Below, piece after piece: positions 61,301 to 64,000 of a stretch of DNA of 64,000 bases (position 1 is its first letter; the number at the start of each line of letters is the position of its first letter). The notes below the pieces were generated by a model. The model ran no database searches and was not told the DNA's origin. It worked only from the letters and a program-made list of their open reading frames with translations. The position numbers and the translations under genes are program-made. The stretch comes from Myxococcus stipitatus (GTDB lineage: Bacteria; Myxococcota; Myxococcia; Myxococcales; Myxococcaceae). Location of the stretch: NCBI RefSeq assembly GCF_037414475.1, contig NZ_CP147913.1, forward strand, positions 8,256,501 through 8,320,500, read 5' to 3'.

Positions 61301-61505
61301 TCGCGGCGTGCTGAGCGTGGCGAGCAGCATGCCGGGCTGCGAGGTCAAGGTGGGCGGAGTCCCGCTTCCCGTGCGCACGCCGGTGACGAAGGCGCCCATC
61401 GATGCCGGCCGCGAGTTGGAAGTGGAGGTCACCTGTTCTGGAGCCGCGAGCAAGCACTGGGTGCTGGCGGTGCCGGGGCAGGAAATCGTCGTGATGGTTC
61501 GGTAA
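58290..61505 (+). CDS. Tandem STAS-zinc ribbon domains fused to Ser/Thr protein kinase, with Pro-rich linker and membrane segment
   Basis: A 1071-residue protein. A GTG at 58305, with GAGG upstream, is a good alternative start. Part 1 (about 1-150): a STAS-like domain (THVRIAGVIDETF, LLVVDLGRVERISSFGVRRW) ending in a Cys4 zinc ribbon (CRTCNED, RCPVCAN). Part 2 (about 190-330) repeats the plan (VGFDFSHVSKVEPEALAKLE, CECRNCGQ, CPICGG). Part 3 (about 392-670) is a complete kinase: LGQGGMAEVFLAK, VMKKVL, VHRDVSPHNVL, LSDFGIAK, SPEAASG. Part 4 is a 230-residue Pro/Ala linker, a membrane helix near 911-931 (ALGGGLLLVVAVVAVVLL) and a beta-rich C-terminal domain outside. The kinase may phosphorylate STAS partners or itself; the phosphatase and GHKL ATPase in the cluster would complete the switch. 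Confidence 0.85.
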   Translation: MRSGPVDSQGSNAIISRLRVGTITHVRIAGVIDETFPLTSATPELNGLLVVDLGRVERISSFGVRRWIEFAAKLPAGALGLYVVHAPPVVVDQLNMVEGFAGVARVLSFLAPYSCRTCNEDRMRVVNLVDDAQVLSEGLAPAHRCPVCANPLEFADQPDEFFDFGRRQQFGTVDPVVMRYLRASMPTEQPELPQHLKIVQDDITFVTLASALKGDLNVRRLASGLEGRVGFDFSHVSKVEPEALAKLEQVLDTAAQGAQVVLCRVPPPALAVLARSTKQLPAQLSTLWLPCECRNCGQVSHQRVPAADYLARLRAQQTSISRECPICGGTAQVPHMPQFQGFLARMPLSDRPMEDMEALEPRALSQYLFGSANADPQANKGSPTDLSNSLGSTKLTIIKRLGQGGMAEVFLAKQVGVKGFEKFVVMKKVLPQFAQNPEFVDMLFAEARANARLTHPNVVQTFDVGVSDGVAYILMEYVRGPDLKRLVIELRRKGLGLPLEHALRIVAEVAAGLHYAHSYVDPAGTSHPVVHRDVSPHNVLISLDGAIKLSDFGIAKVAGEDNTQAGVLKGKISYISPEAASGRTLDARNDVWALGVVLFELLTGQMPFRREHDAATLNAIVREPAPVPSQLRPHIPQDVSDLILRALVKDPARRTPSAAAMREEIEAVMAHHRLNSSPAAVAQFFKDTLGDRLVEYAPSSSSGTGEFSKSGASGTGSGELPRATGGSGTPRPSGSASGSIPAPPVPSSAPRPAPAAVRPQTPPPVATRPQTPAPAVARPQPPPAPPRPQPRSPTASSLPTPSHGMLAPEDLDSVERTEVLVVAGPATPPPPAVEARPAPLPRAAPVASGAPRSSSPDAQAMGAPPRQAPVPRPSGAGHASPVAARPPAPAPVPVPVAPAAPEPERGSPMKWAALGGGLLLVVAVVAVVLLRGGGSAFVNLEDGEHVYIGGVRMEPGSSSLETAPPGQLLIATAVDGRLRRFGATKQRDAIDVRTFADAMPQQGTRGVLSVASSMPGCEVKVGGVPLPVRTPVTKAPIDAGRELEVEVTCSGAASKHWVLAVPGQEIVVMVR

Positions 61506-61515
61506 CACGGTGCGT

Positions 61516-61550
61516 GGCCTCGGGGCCCCGTATTGGGGCCCCTCGAGGCC
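61516..61550. terminator. Long GC hairpin after the STAS-kinase gene
   Basis: GGCCTC-GGGGCCCC pairs with GGGGCCCC-TC-GAGGCC across loop GTATT, with a two-base bulge. It begins 11 bases after the kinase stop at 61505. No T-run follows, but the position suggests it ends the 49-61.5 kb transcript and separates it from the RiPP dehydratase gene at 61567. Confidence 0.55.
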
Positions 61551-61566
61551 GAAGGGCATGTGACCC

Positions 61567-63915
61567 ATGAAGGGCTGGACCCTCTTCCCTCATCTCGTCG
61601 TGCGCACGACGGGTTTTCCGTTCGAGTGGCTGGAGCGGTTGGGCTGCCCGGAGTCGGCGGAGTGTGCGCGCCGTCTCGAGGCGGAGCGGCGGGGACTCTC
61701 GGCCCTGAGGGAGCAGGGGCCTCGGGTGCGCCGTCCCTCGCGAGAGCTGCTGGCCGCGCTCAAGGCGGGGCGCCCCGTCGACACCGAGGGGATGGAGTCC
61801 CCCGAGCGCTTCGCCGAATGGAACACGCGCGCTCTGGCGGCGCAGGAGGCGGAGGCGGGCCTCGCCGCGGCGCTGGAGCGGGAGCTGGCGGGGGTGGAGT
61901 CCCAACTCGTCGCGCTGTGCCGCGAGCCGCGCTTTTTGGAGGCGGTGGCCAGCTCCAGCCCTCCCGTGGCCAAGGACCTGCTCGCGGGGCGGGGGGGCTC
62001 GCGGGTGCGCAGGCAGGTGGCGAGCTACCTCCAGCGCCTGTGCGCGAAGAACGAGACCATGGGCTTCTTCGGCCCCATCAACTACGGCCGAGTGGACCCG
62101 GAAGCACCCACGGGCGTGTCGTTGACGTGGTCGGGCCCCGAGACGTTGGTGGGGCGCAACACCTTCGCGGCTTCGTGGTGGGTGCAGGGGGTGGTGCGCG
62201 CGATTGCGTTCGACCCGGACATCGCCTCGTGGCTGGTGCCGCGAAGGAAGGCGTTCGCGGAGATGCCCGCCCGGAAGCAGGGCCCCGTGCCCGTGAGCGC
62301 GGAGGAGCTGTTGCCTCGGTTGGTGGAGCTGGCGGACGGGACGCGCACGTTGGCGTCGTTGGCCTCGTCGTTGGGGGTGGCGCCCGGGCTCGCCCGGGAA
62401 GCGCTGCGTTTGGGCTGTGACAAGGCGTTGCTGAGCCACCAACTGGAGGTGCCGTCCGCGGTACACCACCCGGTGGACGACCTGGCGGAGCGTGTCGCCG
62501 CGCTGCCGGGCGCGGGGGCTCGTCGGCATGTCGAGGGATTGACCTCACTGCTGGCGCTGATGGCGCGCTACGGAGCGGCGGACGCGAGCGGGAAGATGAC
62601 GCTCCAGGAGGAGTGCTCGCGGCGGGTGAAGGACCTGTGGGGCGTGGTGCCTCCGTCGGAGCGAGGCCCGGCGTCGGAGTCCCACAACTTCTATCAGGAC
62701 CGGCTCGCGCTGCGGGAGGAGTGCGGAGGTGACCTTCGCCTCGAGGTGAGCGGTGAGCGCGCCCGCGAACTGGGCACGCGGCTGGAGCCCGCGCTGGCCT
62801 GGATGGCGGAGGCCGCATGGCGCACGCGAGCGGCGGCGCGCGAGGCGGTGGCGCGGAGGGTGGGGGCGCGCACGGTTCCTTTCTGGAAGGTCGCGGCCGC
62901 TGCCGCCGACCTGCCGGTGCCCTTGGATACGTCCATGGCGGAGGTGCTCGCGAAGGCCATTCCCGACGCGGCGGAGTCCTCGGTGGAGTTGGGGGCGGCG
63001 GAGCTCCCGGCTTGGGACGCGGCTCGAAACCTGCCGCTCATCACGTCGGTGGACCTGCTCGTGGGCGCGCGCGACGTGGAGGCGTGGGCTCGCGGTGAGT
63101 ACACGTTGGTGATGGGGGACATCCACGACACGGCCCTCGTGTGGGGCTGGGCGCTCCAGTTCCATCCCGCGCGGGCCAAGGTGGAGAGCGCGATGGTGCG
63201 CGCGATGGGCGTGCTGCCGCGCTCGGTGCCCCTGGTGACGGTGTTGCCCTCGCGGCGCACGGGGTTGCTGCCCTCCGAGTTTCCAGGCCCGGTGGTGGAG
63301 CTCGGTGGGGTGAGCTCGCGCGCGTCGGCGTGGCGAATCCCCCTGGACGACCTCTTCGTGGAGAGCGATGGCAAGAGCGCGCGGCTCGTGTCGAAGCGGC
63401 TTGGCTCCGAGGTGTGCCTCTACAATGGCGAGTTGGAGAGCGCGGTGCATACCGCGTTCTCAATCCCGCGCATCCGTCCCTTGCGAGTGTCCCTGGGGGA
63501 CCACACGCCTCGGCTGACGCTGGGTGGGGTGGTGGTGCAGCGCGAGCAGTGGCGGCTGGATGCGGCGGCGCGTGACGCACTGCTGGCGTGCAAGGACGAC
63601 CGCGCGAGGTTGCGGGTCGCGGTGGGGCTCTGGGACGCGCGAGGCATCCCCACGTGTGTCTTCGCGAAGTTCAAGGGCGAGCGGAAGCCCGTGCTCGTGG
63701 ACGTGCGCAGTCCGCCTCTGCTTCGAGTCTTCCTCAACCTGCTGGAGCAGAAGGAAGACGTCATCCTCTCGGAGATGTTGCCGGGTCCGGAGCAGCTCTG
63801 GCTTCGAGGGCCGCGAGGCCGCCACACGGTGGAGCTTCGCTGCACGCTGTTGTCGGGCGGCCCCACCGCGGGCACGCCTCCGGAGGTGCTCCCTTCCACC
63901 GAGGAGGAGGCATGA
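61567..63915 (+). CDS. Lantibiotic (LanB-like) dehydratase family protein
   Basis: A 782-residue protein of the LanB N-terminal fold, which uses glutamyl-tRNA to dehydrate Ser/Thr in RiPP precursors. Signs: the N-terminal VVRTTGFPFEWLERLG, then YLQRLCAKNETMGFFGPINY (where LanB has the TPFG-type turn), DLLVGARDVEAWARGEYTLV with VMGDIHDTALVWGW, GELESAVHTAFSIPRIRPLR, and near the end FAKFKGERKPVLVDVRSPPL with LPGPEQLWLRG. It has the length of the glutamylation domain without a fused elimination domain (SpaB_C), so that may be separate. No precursor peptide is visible before it. The ATGA overlap with the next gene shows coupling. The biosynthetic role is inferred. Confidence 0.82.
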   Translation: MKGWTLFPHLVVRTTGFPFEWLERLGCPESAECARRLEAERRGLSALREQGPRVRRPSRELLAALKAGRPVDTEGMESPERFAEWNTRALAAQEAEAGLAAALERELAGVESQLVALCREPRFLEAVASSSPPVAKDLLAGRGGSRVRRQVASYLQRLCAKNETMGFFGPINYGRVDPEAPTGVSLTWSGPETLVGRNTFAASWWVQGVVRAIAFDPDIASWLVPRRKAFAEMPARKQGPVPVSAEELLPRLVELADGTRTLASLASSLGVAPGLAREALRLGCDKALLSHQLEVPSAVHHPVDDLAERVAALPGAGARRHVEGLTSLLALMARYGAADASGKMTLQEECSRRVKDLWGVVPPSERGPASESHNFYQDRLALREECGGDLRLEVSGERARELGTRLEPALAWMAEAAWRTRAAAREAVARRVGARTVPFWKVAAAAADLPVPLDTSMAEVLAKAIPDAAESSVELGAAELPAWDAARNLPLITSVDLLVGARDVEAWARGEYTLVMGDIHDTALVWGWALQFHPARAKVESAMVRAMGVLPRSVPLVTVLPSRRTGLLPSEFPGPVVELGGVSSRASAWRIPLDDLFVESDGKSARLVSKRLGSEVCLYNGELESAVHTAFSIPRIRPLRVSLGDHTPRLTLGGVVVQREQWRLDAAARDALLACKDDRARLRVAVGLWDARGIPTCVFAKFKGERKPVLVDVRSPPLLRVFLNLLEQKEDVILSEMLPGPEQLWLRGPRGRHTVELRCTLLSGGPTAGTPPEVLPSTEEEA

Positions 63916-64000
63916 AGTGGTGGGTGCTGCCTCCACACCGCGACGTGACGCTGGTTCCCGAGACTCCCGAGGGGTGGCATGGACTGGACCTGGCGAGAGG
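63912..64000 (+). CDS. Start of an unknown gene, cut by window end
   Basis: Only 29 codons are visible: ATG overlapping the dehydratase stop by four bases, encoding MKWWVLPPHRDVTLVPETPE followed by GWHGLDLAR. Too short for a family call. Its coupling to the LanB-like gene makes a second RiPP maturation protein or partner plausible, for instance an elimination-domain protein or cyclase. The GAGGAGGAGG upstream is a strong ribosome-binding site. Confidence 0.6.
   Translation, partial: MKWWVLPPHRDVTLVPETPEGWHGLDLAR

Overview
The window reads as a chromosomal segment of a myxobacterium (Myxococcus/Corallococcus-like). The bases are strongly GC-rich and almost every gene ends its codons in G or C. 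The gene content is typical of the group: a DUF2378 (TIGR02265-type) protein, a PilZ protein of the myxobacterial type, a DUF3014 protein, an NtrC-type response regulator with a membrane histidine kinase, a Ser/Thr kinase with a Pro-rich linker, several Cys-rich lipoproteins, and branched-chain-type 2-oxoacid dehydrogenase E1 subunits. I saw no rRNA, tRNA, insertion sequence, prophage or real CRISPR array.

Layout. 1-6 kb: a truncated PEGA protein divergent from a YihY membrane protein, then a 1191-residue lipoprotein with seven chitobiase/FN3-like repeats. 6-10 kb: an Rrf2 regulator, then a leftward series of ABC-F ATPase (YbiT), SigG-like ECF sigma factor and VOC protein. 10-13 kb: an overlapping tgt / MnmC-type methyltransferase / hydrolase operon. 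13-16 kb: a YopT-like (peptidase C58) candidate, a second VOC protein and an OmpA-type lipoprotein. 15.4-19.7 kb: a leftward DUF3014 / histidine kinase / sigma-54 response regulator operon. 20-24 kb: DUF2378, a crystallin-like lipoprotein, and a LysR / NmrA divergent pair with a clear operator. 23.5-28 kb: small Cys-rich exported proteins around an FAD hydroxylase, then a GNAT enzyme. 28-38 kb: a SIP-type flavoreductase, a fused ADP-forming acyl-CoA synthetase/GNAT, an AA5 radical copper oxidase and a DUF3516 helicase. 38-45 kb: ppc with an unknown partner, an SGNH hydrolase, a Cys-rich lipoprotein and PilZ. 45-49 kb: a GNAT gene framed by hairpins, the 2-oxoacid dehydrogenase E1 alpha/beta pair and a site-2 protease.

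49-61.5 kb is the most coherent unit. Six rightward genes lie close together: HAMP-SpoIIE phosphatase, periplasmic TPR protein, PhnD-like binding protein, TonB-dependent receptor with a CXXCH loop, GHKL (RsbW-like) ATPase, and a STAS/zinc-ribbon Ser/Thr kinase. Together they carry all three parts of a partner-switching circuit (phosphatase, kinase-like ATPase, STAS antagonist) beside envelope uptake and sensing proteins. I propose it as a candidate undescribed signalling system. From 61.5 kb to the end a LanB-type RiPP dehydratase begins, coupled to a gene cut by the window edge.

Bases and translations were read by eye. No database search was run, so family calls rest on motif recognition.
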